A DNA stretch of 6,212 nucleotides from Christensenellaceae bacterium (GCA_012719815.1 JAAXZP010000049.1:1-6212); one strand, 5' to 3'. Positions 1 to 6,187 are shown, counted from the stretch's first letter. Translations and numbers: made by a program. The notes: a model not told the origin generated them from the sequence alone.

Positions 1-2202
1 CTCGCCGTCGTACTGGAACCCGCCTGACCAGAACATCTTCCTCTCGTTTAACGTCCATCGTTCCCAATCTTTCGGCACCTTTTTGGCGACGAATTCGCGG
101 ATTAATCCCTCTCTGGCGTTGCTTTCTTTGTGCGTCTCCTGCTCCGCGATGGATATCAGTTCCGCCTCGCCGGTTAAATACAGCTGCTCGCCCATCTGCC
201 AGGCCACGAACGCCTCCGCCCATATCTGATCAACTTCGTCGGCCAGCTGCTTAAATATGTTTTTGGTCGGCGTTAGCAGTCCCACGTCCACCGGCCAGAA
301 TCGGCGGTTGCCTGTGCGGTCGCGCAGGAACTCGGAGTCGTTGGTGGTACCGAAGAACACGCAGCGCCGCGGGAACAGATTGGTTCGGCGGCCGTACGGC
401 TCGCGGTATATATCTTCGTTGCGTGACAAAAACTGCTTGACGGCGTTGATCTCCGAGCGCGACAGGCCATTGAGCTCGCCGATCTCCAATATCCAATAGC
501 CCTGGACCATCTCGGCGGCCTCCTTGCCCTCGAAGGTGCACAGGCTGTCCGAATACCACCGCCGGCCGAGCAGGCGGAGCAGCGTGCTTTTACCGATGCC
601 CTGGGGTCCCGCGCGTATGGGCATATAGTCATACTTGGTGCCGGGCTCCATGGCGCGCGCCACAGCCGCGGCGAGGCTCTTGCGGGCCACCGCGCGGGTG
701 TACACGTTATCCGCGGCGCCGAGGTAGTCGATCAGCAGCGTGTCCAGCCGCTTGACGCCGTCCCACTTCAGCGACGTGAGATATTCCTGCACGTCGTTAA
801 TGCGGTGCTTAAACGCGCAGAGCTGCGTGGCGTCGATGATCCGTTCCTTGCCGGTGATCCAGTAAACCTTCTCGATATAATGCCTCAGCCCGGCGTCATC
901 GGTGTCCGTCCATTGTCTGCGGATGTTGCGGCTGTCCCACGGCAGCGCGCCAAGCGCCAGACCCCGGTTGGCAAACTCATCGAATGCCAGCTTACCTTTG
1001 AGAAGCGGGTCATGTTCAAGTATCAGCAGCACGTTGTCGGTGGTCTTGGCCGGCAGCCCGGTGGTATAGCTCTTTTGCAGCATCGCCATCAGGTCCTCGA
1101 CGCTCTGTACGTCCGCCTCGGGCATGTCGCCGAACGCTTCGGTGGCCTTCTCATATCGTTCTTTGTTGAGCAGCGTGGAGACCTTGGCGTCTTCTACCGC
1201 GGCCTGGCACATTGCTGTATACGACGGCAGGCGGTTGGTGGGTGTGCCGGGCGCGGCCTCGTCGTCCCGGTCGCCGAACTTGTGCAGCCGCACCAGGTCG
1301 AAAGCGTTTACCAGGCGCCCGCTGCACGGGTCCGTGGCGTGATGGCTGTAGAGGAACCGGCCGTCGTCATAGACAATCGCACCGCCCGTCGTGCTACCGC
1401 CGGTGTAGGTGTATCGGCCGGGGATGTCCGTCGGCTCGTAGACGCCCGGCAGCCATGTTTCCATTGCGGCATATATGTCGTACACCTTGCAGAACGCGCC
1501 GACGATGCCGGACTTCTCCAGCGGATCACCCTGCTTGGCCGCGAGTTTCACATACTGCTGCTCCGAGCCCGGAACCTGCGGCCATTCGGCAACGTTGCGC
1601 CAGTCGGTATATTGCCCCAGCACGCCGTCCACGTCCAGCATGGGCTTGTCTGCGACGTGGTAAACGTATTGGCTGTCGGCGCTGCAGGACGGCCAGTACA
1701 TAAGCCTTGACGCCTCAAAAGTCGACGGGTCGCACAGGTTGATGCCGATCAGCCGCGCCATCATACGCGCGACCGGTTCGTACTCATCCGCTGTGCAGCT
1801 CCGGTACAGCGGCAGCAGTACGCGCAGCCGCGGGGCCGCTTCGTGGTGTTTGCGCGTGGAGTATACGCAGAATCCGCAGCCCAGGCCCTCCAGGCGGCGA
1901 AGCACGTCCATTGTGCCGCCTGCGGGGATGTTGTCCAGGTCCAGCGTCACGACATCGCGGCTCACCACGGCGCTGGCCTTGCGTCGGTTGCCGTTGAGCG
2001 CGCCGGCCACGAAGCCGCCCACGTCCTTGAGCTCGTCCTGCTTGCTCTTGGGCAGCGCGAGGTACTGCTCCAGCGTCTCGGTGCCCCTGACGGGCGTCCG
2101 CAGGCGTTCTGTCAGCTCCGACCACCACAGCGTGGACGCGGGCCAATGTGTCGCCTTACGGCTGTTGCCAACGGAGATGATTATCTGTCTGTCGTATGTC
2201 AT
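1..2202 (-). CDS. VapE-type phage primase-helicase, C-terminus cut off by window edge
   Basis: This long minus-strand frame starts at ATG 2202-2200 and stays open to base 1, giving 734 codons without a stop. I read it as a phage primase-helicase that primes and unwinds DNA at the phage fork. Residues 87-91 read LDLDN, which fits the hhhDhD metal-binding motif of archaeo-eukaryotic primases (D88, D90). A following STRKHH at 115-120 and PRLRVLLPL at about 124-132 fit the histidine motif that comes next in that superfamily. A linker segment around 277-311 contains YDDGRFLYSHH. From about residue 469 the sequence matches the VirE/VapE domain: Walker A GPQGIGKST at 532-540 (K538), a Walker B-like ILEIGEL at 571-577, GTTN ending at N621, and GNRRF at 631-635. 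Related proteins usually run several dozen residues further, so the C-terminus lies outside the window. The start is supported by a strong RBS. The gene follows the HTH gene by 11 bases, probably as one transcript. 'Virulence-associated' is a historical name only. Confidence 0.93.
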   Translation of the reverse strand, partial: MTYDRQIIISVGNSRKATHWPASTLWWSELTERLRTPVRGTETLEQYLALPKSKQDELKDVGGFVAGALNGNRRKASAVVSRDVVTLDLDNIPAGGTMDVLRRLEGLGCGFCVYSTRKHHEAAPRLRVLLPLYRSCTADEYEPVARMMARLIGINLCDPSTFEASRLMYWPSCSADSQYVYHVADKPMLDVDGVLGQYTDWRNVAEWPQVPGSEQQYVKLAAKQGDPLEKSGIVGAFCKVYDIYAAMETWLPGVYEPTDIPGRYTYTGGSTTGGAIVYDDGRFLYSHHATDPCSGRLVNAFDLVRLHKFGDRDDEAAPGTPTNRLPSYTAMCQAAVEDAKVSTLLNKERYEKATEAFGDMPEADVQSVEDLMAMLQKSYTTGLPAKTTDNVLLILEHDPLLKGKLAFDEFANRGLALGALPWDSRNIRRQWTDTDDAGLRHYIEKVYWITGKERIIDATQLCAFKHRINDVQEYLTSLKWDGVKRLDTLLIDYLGAADNVYTRAVARKSLAAAVARAMEPGTKYDYMPIRAGPQGIGKSTLLRLLGRRWYSDSLCTFEGKEAAEMVQGYWILEIGELNGLSRSEINAVKQFLSRNEDIYREPYGRRTNLFPRRCVFFGTTNDSEFLRDRTGNRRFWPVDVGLLTPTKNIFKQLADEVDQIWAEAFVAWQMGEQLYLTGEAELISIAEQETHKESNAREGLIREFVAKKVPKDWERWTLNERKMFWSGGFQYDGE

Positions 2203-2208
2203 GGAGTG

Positions 2209-2215
2209 CTCCCCT
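2209..2215 (-). promoter_or_regulatory. Ribosome binding site of the primase-helicase gene
   Basis: On the minus strand AGGGGAG ends six bases before ATG 2202. Its first two bases are also the last two bases of the TAG stop of the upstream HTH gene. This tight packing supports both the chosen start and translation coupled to the HTH gene. Confidence 0.8.
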
Positions 2216-3026
2216 ATCGTTCATTTGAGATGGTCGGTTGCTTCTGCTTCTCGCGCCATTTCCGGTAACTCCGTCTGCTTCTTTCGGGATAAAGCAGCCG
2301 TTCGTGCTTTCCCCGCACCTGCAGCGCTGTTCGCCCCAGCTCAGCCGCTATGCGCTCGTAGCTGTAACCCTTATCCCACAGTGCCAGCAGCTGCGCGGTT
2401 TCGTGTTCCGTCCACGGTCGGTTTGGCAGCCTGATGGGGCGTTCCTTCAGTCCCAGGTCGAGTATGCGCCGTTTAATCGCGCCCTCCGAGCGGTTGAGCT
2501 TTTTGCTGAGATCAGCGTAAGTAAAGCGGTACAGCTTGAGCGCTTTGCGCAGCAGATCGTCGTCTACGGGCGACCATTTCTCGTTATGCGGCCGCATAAA
2601 GTTTGCGATGTCCTCGCGCCGTTTTTCCTTCACCCACTCCGGCTCCATACCGAGCGCGCCTTCCTCGAAGTTCCGGAAATCCAGCAGCCGCTTGTTCTTC
2701 TCTGCCCACTCCCAGAATTTATCCATGTCGACCGTCCGGAAAGAGCGCTTCAGGACTTTGTGGTACCGGACCGGCAGCCCGAGAGCAAGGAGCCGTTTGG
2801 TGGCGTATCCGGTGGAACCCTGTATGCCGAGCGCTTTAAATACCTGCTCCAGCGTCGGGTGGATCCCAGAATGAAGATGCCCGCGAAGCCCCATCTTTTG
2901 GGCTTTTAACTTGACCGCGTTGACGCTGCGCCCAAGCCTTTTTGCTATGTGACCGATGGACACACAGCCCCATGCGCGCTCCAGGTATTCCTTTTCCGCT
3001 TTTGTCCAGTTGGGTTTACAGCCCAT
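2214..3026 (-). CDS. Phage DNA-binding protein with three SANT/Myb-like helix-turn-helix units
   Basis: This protein of 270 residues is probably a DNA binder. Three segments share one pattern: a W-T/S start, an acidic residue, then leucines, I/L-A/S-x-x-L-G/N-R-S/T, and a basic end. They are at about 7-47 (WTKAEKEYL, HIAKRLGRS), 151-193 (WSPVDDDLL, DLSKKLNRS) and 205-244 (WTEHETAQL, RIAAELGRT). The first two end in MGL or LGL. Between units one and two, residues 57-112 look like a separate winged-helix or excisionase-like domain (TLEQVFKALGI, then DMDKFWEWAEKN). The C-terminal 30 residues are strongly basic. I recall similar proteins from Clostridia prophages, where the function is unknown. 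ATG 3026 is preferred over GTG 3035 because the SD motif lies directly before the ATG and would itself be partly coding with the GTG start. The position just before the primase gene suggests a role in replication or in control of this module: regulator, origin binder or nucleoid-type protein are all possible. Confidence 0.85.
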   Translation of the reverse strand: MGCKPNWTKAEKEYLERAWGCVSIGHIAKRLGRSVNAVKLKAQKMGLRGHLHSGIHPTLEQVFKALGIQGSTGYATKRLLALGLPVRYHKVLKRSFRTVDMDKFWEWAEKNKRLLDFRNFEEGALGMEPEWVKEKRREDIANFMRPHNEKWSPVDDDLLRKALKLYRFTYADLSKKLNRSEGAIKRRILDLGLKERPIRLPNRPWTEHETAQLLALWDKGYSYERIAAELGRTALQVRGKHERLLYPERSRRSYRKWREKQKQPTISNER

Positions 3027-3031
3027 CGCCC

Positions 3032-3038
3032 TCACCTC
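3032..3038 (-). promoter_or_regulatory. Ribosome binding site that fixes the HTH gene start
   Basis: GAGGTGA on the minus strand lies five bases before ATG 3026. The alternative GTG start at 3035-3033 sits inside this motif and has no SD-like sequence in front of it, so the ATG is the better start. Confidence 0.75.
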
Positions 3039-3046
3039 ATTTCGTT

Positions 3047-3073
3047 GTTATCAGTCTGTAGCTATGAGTTATC
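3047..3073 (+). repeat. GTTATC direct repeat pair, 21 bp apart
   Basis: GTTATC occurs at 3047-3052 and 3068-3073, so the copies are 21 bp apart, about two helical turns. The first copy is the complement of the candidate leftward -10, and the second overlaps the DnaA box. The unit is short, so the pair could be chance. Confidence 0.35.
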
Positions 3074-3077
3074 CACA
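3069..3077 (+). promoter_or_regulatory. Perfect DnaA box (TTATCCACA)
   Basis: TTATCCACA matches the bacterial DnaA-box consensus TTATNCACA exactly and equals its strongest form. It is followed by an AT-rich stretch (TAATAAATTT). It could recruit host DnaA for phage replication or for control of the flanking genes. I see only this one perfect copy in the gap, whereas origins usually carry several boxes. Confidence 0.5.
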
Positions 3078-3085
3078 TAATAAAT

Positions 3086-3105
3086 TTGATGCGCAATGAT
3101 GCGTA
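3086..3105 (+). repeat. Two tandem 10-bp repeats (TGATGCGYA)
   Basis: TTGATGCGCA (3086-3095) is followed directly by ATGATGCGTA (3096-3105); eight of ten positions agree. The 10-bp period puts both copies on the same face of the helix, as expected for side-by-side protein binding. They lie in the leader or promoter of the small plus-strand gene. The binding protein is unknown; the neighbouring HTH protein is a natural candidate. Confidence 0.4.
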
Positions 3106-3129
3106 CTTTTGTGTTACAGTGGTCTCAAA

Positions 3130-3142
3130 GGGAACAATTCCC
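3130..3142 (+). repeat. Perfect 13-bp inverted repeat GGGAACAATTCCC
   Basis: The arms GGGAA and TTCCC surround the three-base centre CAA. The element ends 12 bases before the RBS of the small plus-strand gene. It could be an operator for a dimeric repressor, or a short mRNA hairpin. It is not a terminator: the stem is short and an A-run rather than a U-run follows. Confidence 0.4.
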
Positions 3143-3154
3143 AAAAAATTAACC

Positions 3155-3160
3155 AAGGAG
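3155..3160 (+). promoter_or_regulatory. Ribosome binding site of the small plus-strand gene
   Basis: AAGGAG lies six bases before ATG 3167. It is near-ideal for a Firmicute and is the main reason to accept this gene and to choose this ATG over the upstream in-frame TTG at 3086, which has no SD motif. Confidence 0.75.
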
Positions 3161-3166
3161 CTTTGT

Positions 3167-3397
3167 ATGAATAAAACAATGTACAAAATTCGTTGTCTCT
3201 TCGACGGAGAAATCAAGAACGCGTCTATCCAGATGGAATTTAAAGCCGGAATACCTATGCCGATGGTGACAATTCTTTCATGCTCCGCGTCGTCGACCGT
3301 GTTGAACCCAGTATGCACTGACGTCTGTTATAAGCGTCTTATGGACTACATAACCAACCACCCGTGGCATAACCCCGAAACAGTCATAGAGCTATAA
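3167..3397 (+). CDS. Small hypothetical protein, opposite strand to the replication genes
   Basis: This is a 76-residue protein I do not recognise. It begins MNKTMYKIRCLFDGEI and ends in NHPWHNPETVIEL. It has four cysteines at 10, 39, 50 and 54, with C50 and C54 separated by three residues. No transmembrane segment or signal peptide is evident. By hand count the gene is about 44% GC, clearly lower than its neighbours, and the ideal RBS at 3155-3160 argues that it is real. It is the only plus-strand gene here, set between the polymerase and HTH genes. Its TAA stop is one base from the polymerase stop, with no visible terminator between them, so transcripts from the two strands would collide or overlap. 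The position and composition fit a recently inserted accessory phage gene of the 'moron' kind. Possible roles such as a small regulator or host-takeover protein are guesses. Confidence 0.7.
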   Translation: MNKTMYKIRCLFDGEIKNASIQMEFKAGIPMPMVTILSCSASSTVLNPVCTDVCYKRLMDYITNHPWHNPETVIEL

Positions 3398-3398
3398 A

Positions 3399-5378
3399 TC
3401 ACTCCTTTCGGTAAAACTTCGTGAAAAAACCGTCCGCTTTCAGCAGCAGGCCGGGCACCCAGGGTATCGGCTCGCTCATAATCTGGCATACCCGATCAAG
3501 GTCATCCGCGTTATAGGCGTCAATAATGACTTCATCGTGGACATGGAAGGCTATCTCATACCCGGCAGCCGTCAGCCGCTGCATCGCCACGGCCAGGCAG
3601 TCCCGCGAGATAGCCTGCACACAGTTCTCGACCAATTTGCCGCCGTAGGTATCGAGCTCCGTCCACTTCTTGCTGGTCTGATCCATGCCGTAGTAATGCA
3701 GGCTGTCATTGCCCCATTGGTTGGGCGCGAGGAACGGCCTGGCGTAATACAGCTTGCGTCCGGACGGCAGCGTGATTGTGAGGAAGTCTTGCCCGTTCTG
3801 GCGGTCGCCCTCTCGGGCAAACACCAATCCGTTGACACCGGTAGGCTGACAGGTGCGCACCGTATGCAGCGCAGCGTTCTCTACGGCATACCATAAATCC
3901 ACAATGCGCTTGTTGGCCTGCCGCCACCGCTGGACGATTTCAGGGAGTTCATCCTCGGTCAGGCCCATGTCGAGCGCGCCCATTGTAACCAGTGCACCGA
4001 CGCCGCCCTGGTAGCCCAGCGCCAGTTCCGCGATCTTGCCTTTCTGGCGCAGCGCGTATTCCGGCTGTCCTTTGACGATCTTCTCGATGGGCACGCCGAA
4101 CATCTGCGAGGCGGAGGCCTCATATATCTTGCCGTGCGTCCGGAAGACTTCGTTGCGCCATTCTTCCCTGGCCAGCCATGCTATCACCCTCGCCTCGATG
4201 GCTGAGAAGTCCGCCACGATGAACACGCGCCCCTCCGACGGCACGAACGCCGTCCGTATGAGCTGTGAGAGCGTGTCCGGCACGTTGCCGTATATCAGCT
4301 TTAGGGCGTCGAGCTTGCGCCCCAGTACGCACTCGCGCGCGTGTTCCAGCGTCTCCAGATAATTGCGCGGGAGGTTCTGCACCTGCACCAGCCGTCCTGC
4401 CCAGCGCCCCGTTCGGTTGGCGCCGTAGAACTGCAGCAGGCCGCGCACCCTCCCGTCGTCGCATACCGCCTCGTTCATGGCGGCGTACTTCTTGGTGCTC
4501 GTCTTGGACAGCTCCTGACGGATCTCCAGCATGCGCCGGGCGACATCGCTCTCCAGGTCGCTTTTGAGCAGCGTCCGTACCGTATCTTTGCGCAGGTCGG
4601 TCAGCTCCTCGCCCATTTCTTCCTGGAGCCAGCGGGTCAGCTGCTGCACGCTTTTGGGGTTATCCAGCCCGGATATCCGGATTGCTTCCATCGTCAGCTC
4701 GCCGGTGACCGTCTCGTCCAGTGCCAGCGCGCCAGTGATCAGGTCCCGGTCCACGCGGACGCCGCGGGCGTTGATCACCTGATCCAGCTCCCAAAGCCTC
4801 TGCTCGTTTTCGGGGACCGGGAACGCCGACAACCGGCGCTCGATTTCCATCTCCGTCCGGACGTCCTGCTTACAGTACTCCTTGAACAGCTCCCACTTCT
4901 CGGGCTCATGATGCGGCAGTGTCCGGGTTCGGTGGCCGTTGCTCTTCGTCGGCTTGCACGGCACGCAGAACGTCCGGATGAGCGCCGCGCCGGTGGATAG
5001 CTTTTGCTTCTCTCGCGGAAGCCCCAGCGCTTCGCCTGTGGCCTCCAGGCCCGCCGTATAGCCGCAGTACAGGCCGTGCAGCATCGTGCAGCGCCACTGG
5101 TCCAGCGGCAGCATACAGCCGAAATATTTTGACAGGCAGAACCACTCAAAGGAGGCGTTATAGGCGTGTTTGAGCACGTTTGGATTGTTTATCGAGGAAA
5201 TCACTTCTTGCGGCAGCTGTTCGCCCTGGGCCAGATCGACGATCTGCACAGGCGCGCCGTTAAAGCTGTAAGCGAACAGCAGTATCTCGAAGTCGGGGGC
5301 CTGCACGTAACGGTACAGGCCCGACTTCTTGATGTCCACGCTGCTGTATGTTTCGATGTCGATATAGAGATCGACCAT
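3399..5378 (-). CDS. Phage family A DNA polymerase with 3'-5' exonuclease
   Basis: This 659-residue enzyme should copy phage DNA and proofread it. The N-terminal exonuclease domain has DIET at 7-10 (D7, E9), an Exo II region HAYNASFEW at 71-79 with E78 where aspartate is usual, and YCKQD at 168-172 (Y168, D172), which marks the DEDDy type. The polymerase half has GRWAGRLVQVQNLPR at 324-338, motif A ADFSAIEAR at 389-397 (catalytic D390), motif B RQKGK at 444-448 followed by ALGYQGG to 459, and motif C HVHDE at 612-616 (D615). There is no N-terminal 5' nuclease, so it differs from cellular Pol I and fits the shorter phage form. ATG 5378 has an SD motif just before it, and the gene starts 23 bases after the SSB gene, so the two are probably co-transcribed. 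The stop is TGA 3401-3399. Confidence 0.96.
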   Translation of the reverse strand: MVDLYIDIETYSSVDIKKSGLYRYVQAPDFEILLFAYSFNGAPVQIVDLAQGEQLPQEVISSINNPNVLKHAYNASFEWFCLSKYFGCMLPLDQWRCTMLHGLYCGYTAGLEATGEALGLPREKQKLSTGAALIRTFCVPCKPTKSNGHRTRTLPHHEPEKWELFKEYCKQDVRTEMEIERRLSAFPVPENEQRLWELDQVINARGVRVDRDLITGALALDETVTGELTMEAIRISGLDNPKSVQQLTRWLQEEMGEELTDLRKDTVRTLLKSDLESDVARRMLEIRQELSKTSTKKYAAMNEAVCDDGRVRGLLQFYGANRTGRWAGRLVQVQNLPRNYLETLEHARECVLGRKLDALKLIYGNVPDTLSQLIRTAFVPSEGRVFIVADFSAIEARVIAWLAREEWRNEVFRTHGKIYEASASQMFGVPIEKIVKGQPEYALRQKGKIAELALGYQGGVGALVTMGALDMGLTEDELPEIVQRWRQANKRIVDLWYAVENAALHTVRTCQPTGVNGLVFAREGDRQNGQDFLTITLPSGRKLYYARPFLAPNQWGNDSLHYYGMDQTSKKWTELDTYGGKLVENCVQAISRDCLAVAMQRLTAAGYEIAFHVHDEVIIDAYNADDLDRVCQIMSEPIPWVPGLLLKADGFFTKFYRKE

Positions 5379-5382
5379 TTTG

Positions 5383-5389
5383 CACCCCT
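5383..5389 (-). promoter_or_regulatory. Ribosome binding site of the DNA polymerase gene
   Basis: AGGGGTG on the minus strand lies four bases before ATG 5378 (six if only AGGGG pairs). It falls in the 23-base gap after the SSB stop codon and supports the polymerase start. Confidence 0.7.
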
Positions 5390-5401
5390 GCTATCAGCGG
5401 A

Positions 5402-6178
5402 TTAAAGACCCATAACCCCGCCGGCCGCCTGTGCATACGGCTGACCTGTGATCGGGTTGAGGCCCGCGGGTTGAGCTGATGTGCCGGGGGACGGCACGGG
5501 CGGCTGTTGCGGCTGTGCCGGAGCTGCAGGGGGCGCCGCCGGATAAGCGGGCGTGTACCACGGCGGCGTCGGCTGCTTCGGATACGCGGACTGAGAATAG
5601 CCCGGCGCCGTCTGTGCAGGCGGCGCAAAGCCGCCCTGTCCGCTGAACGCTTCTGCGGCGCTTATGCCGCCGGCCAGCGGCTCACCGTCACGGGTCTTCT
5701 GGACAGGGCCGAGCCCGCACCCAATGCCCTTTTTGCCTGCGTTCGCATAGGCGAAGAAGTTGACGCACACACGGGCATACATGCCGCTGTAGATTTCCGT
5801 CGCGTTGATGATCGGCTGTAGATTGAGATCCACGATTTCCGGTTGCTGTTTGCTGGACGCTGTCATAACCCAGTGCCCTTTGCATTCCGGTCCGTACGGC
5901 TCACCGCTCTGCCTGACGCCATCGCCGTCGTGGATGGGTATTGGGATCTGCGGGGGCTTGACGCCGCCCCATTTGGTTGTAATCCCCTCCTGAATGGCTG
6001 CCTGGATGGCCGCATCGATGCGCTGCTTTGTCGCAATGTCGCTTTTGGGAATCAGCAGTGTCGCGCTGTATTTCAGTTCCGCGTTGGGCAGATTGCTGTT
6101 GGCATGCGGCTTGAGCAGGTGCTCGTAGCTGATTCTCACTTCGCCGGTGGTTACGGTTGTCGGTTTGATGTTTGCCAT
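5402..6178 (-). CDS. DUF2815 / Enc34-type single-stranded DNA-binding protein
   Basis: This 258-residue protein matches the DUF2815 family, which includes the phage Enc34 ssDNA-binding protein with a T7 gp2.5-like OB fold. It would coat single-stranded DNA at the fork and support the polymerase and helicase. The family-like core covers about residues 1-175: KYSATLLIPKSD at 36-47, IPIHDGDGVR at 80-89, YGPECKGHWV at 95-104, and SGMYARVCVNFFAYANAGKK at 131-150 followed by GIGCGLGPVQ. From about 184 to 250 the protein is rich in P, A, Q, Y and G (for example YPKQPTPPWYTPAYPAAPP) and is probably disordered. It ends GGVMGL, without the acidic tip usual for bacterial SSB and T7 gp2.5. ATG 6178 has a good SD motif. 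It is the first complete gene of the minus-strand run. Confidence 0.9.
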   Translation of the reverse strand: MANIKPTTVTTGEVRISYEHLLKPHANSNLPNAELKYSATLLIPKSDIATKQRIDAAIQAAIQEGITTKWGGVKPPQIPIPIHDGDGVRQSGEPYGPECKGHWVMTASSKQQPEIVDLNLQPIINATEIYSGMYARVCVNFFAYANAGKKGIGCGLGPVQKTRDGEPLAGGISAAEAFSGQGGFAPPAQTAPGYSQSAYPKQPTPPWYTPAYPAAPPAAPAQPQQPPVPSPGTSAQPAGLNPITGQPYAQAAGGVMGL

Positions 6179-6187
6179 TTTAGATTT

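Larger units (their letters stand above)
3027..3166. promoter_or_regulatory. AT-rich divergent control region, possible replication origin
   Basis: This is the gap between the divergent starts of the minus-strand HTH gene and the plus-strand small gene. By hand count 3041-3166 is about 37% GC, far below the coding sequence around it. It holds a perfect DnaA box, two short repeat pairs and an inverted repeat, each listed separately. Promoter signals are weak. Leftward, TGGATA (3075-3070) and GATAAC (3052-3047) are 17 bases apart with four of six matches each; this would place the transcript start only just ahead of the HTH RBS. Rightward, CATAAT (3076-3081) matches five of six -10 bases but has no good -35. 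At least one promoter for the small gene must lie here, since no plus-strand gene precedes it. Confidence 0.5.

Noticed and set aside
805..1710. Plus-strand open frame of 301 codons
   Set aside because: It lies antisense inside the primase-helicase gene, whose own frame shows clear primase and helicase motifs. The plus-strand translation has no recognisable domain and is explained by high GC.
1739..2434. Plus-strand open frame of 231 codons
   Set aside because: It spans the start of the primase-helicase gene and the end of the HTH gene in antisense, with low-complexity S/R/A-rich sequence and no RBS support.
2238..2909. Plus-strand open frame of 223 codons
   Set aside because: It is a shadow of the HTH gene, whose minus-strand frame has repeated domain patterns and a good RBS.
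3027..3035. GTG 3035 as start of the HTH gene
   Set aside because: It lies within the SD motif that serves ATG 3026 and has no SD motif in front.
3110..3118. TGTGTTACA as a second DnaA box in reverse orientation
   Set aside because: It has three mismatches to TGTGNATAA, too many to claim.
3130..3142. GGGAACAATTCCC as a LexA (SOS) box
   Set aside because: The Gram-positive LexA site needs GAAC and GTTC half-sites with a four-base centre. The right arm here is TTCCC and does not fit.
3086..3166. Longer form of the small gene from TTG 3086
   Set aside because: There is no SD motif before the TTG, and the added 27 residues would cover the repeats and the RBS region, while ATG 3167 has AAGGAG at ideal spacing.
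3037..3318. Minus-strand open frame of 93 codons upstream of the HTH gene
   Set aside because: It overlaps the small plus-strand gene and runs through the AT-rich control region. I see no SD motif before it, and the plus-strand gene has a far better RBS.
4341..5000. Plus-strand open frame of 219 codons
   Set aside because: It is antisense to the polymerase gene, which has all expected catalytic motifs. The shadow shows no domain of its own.
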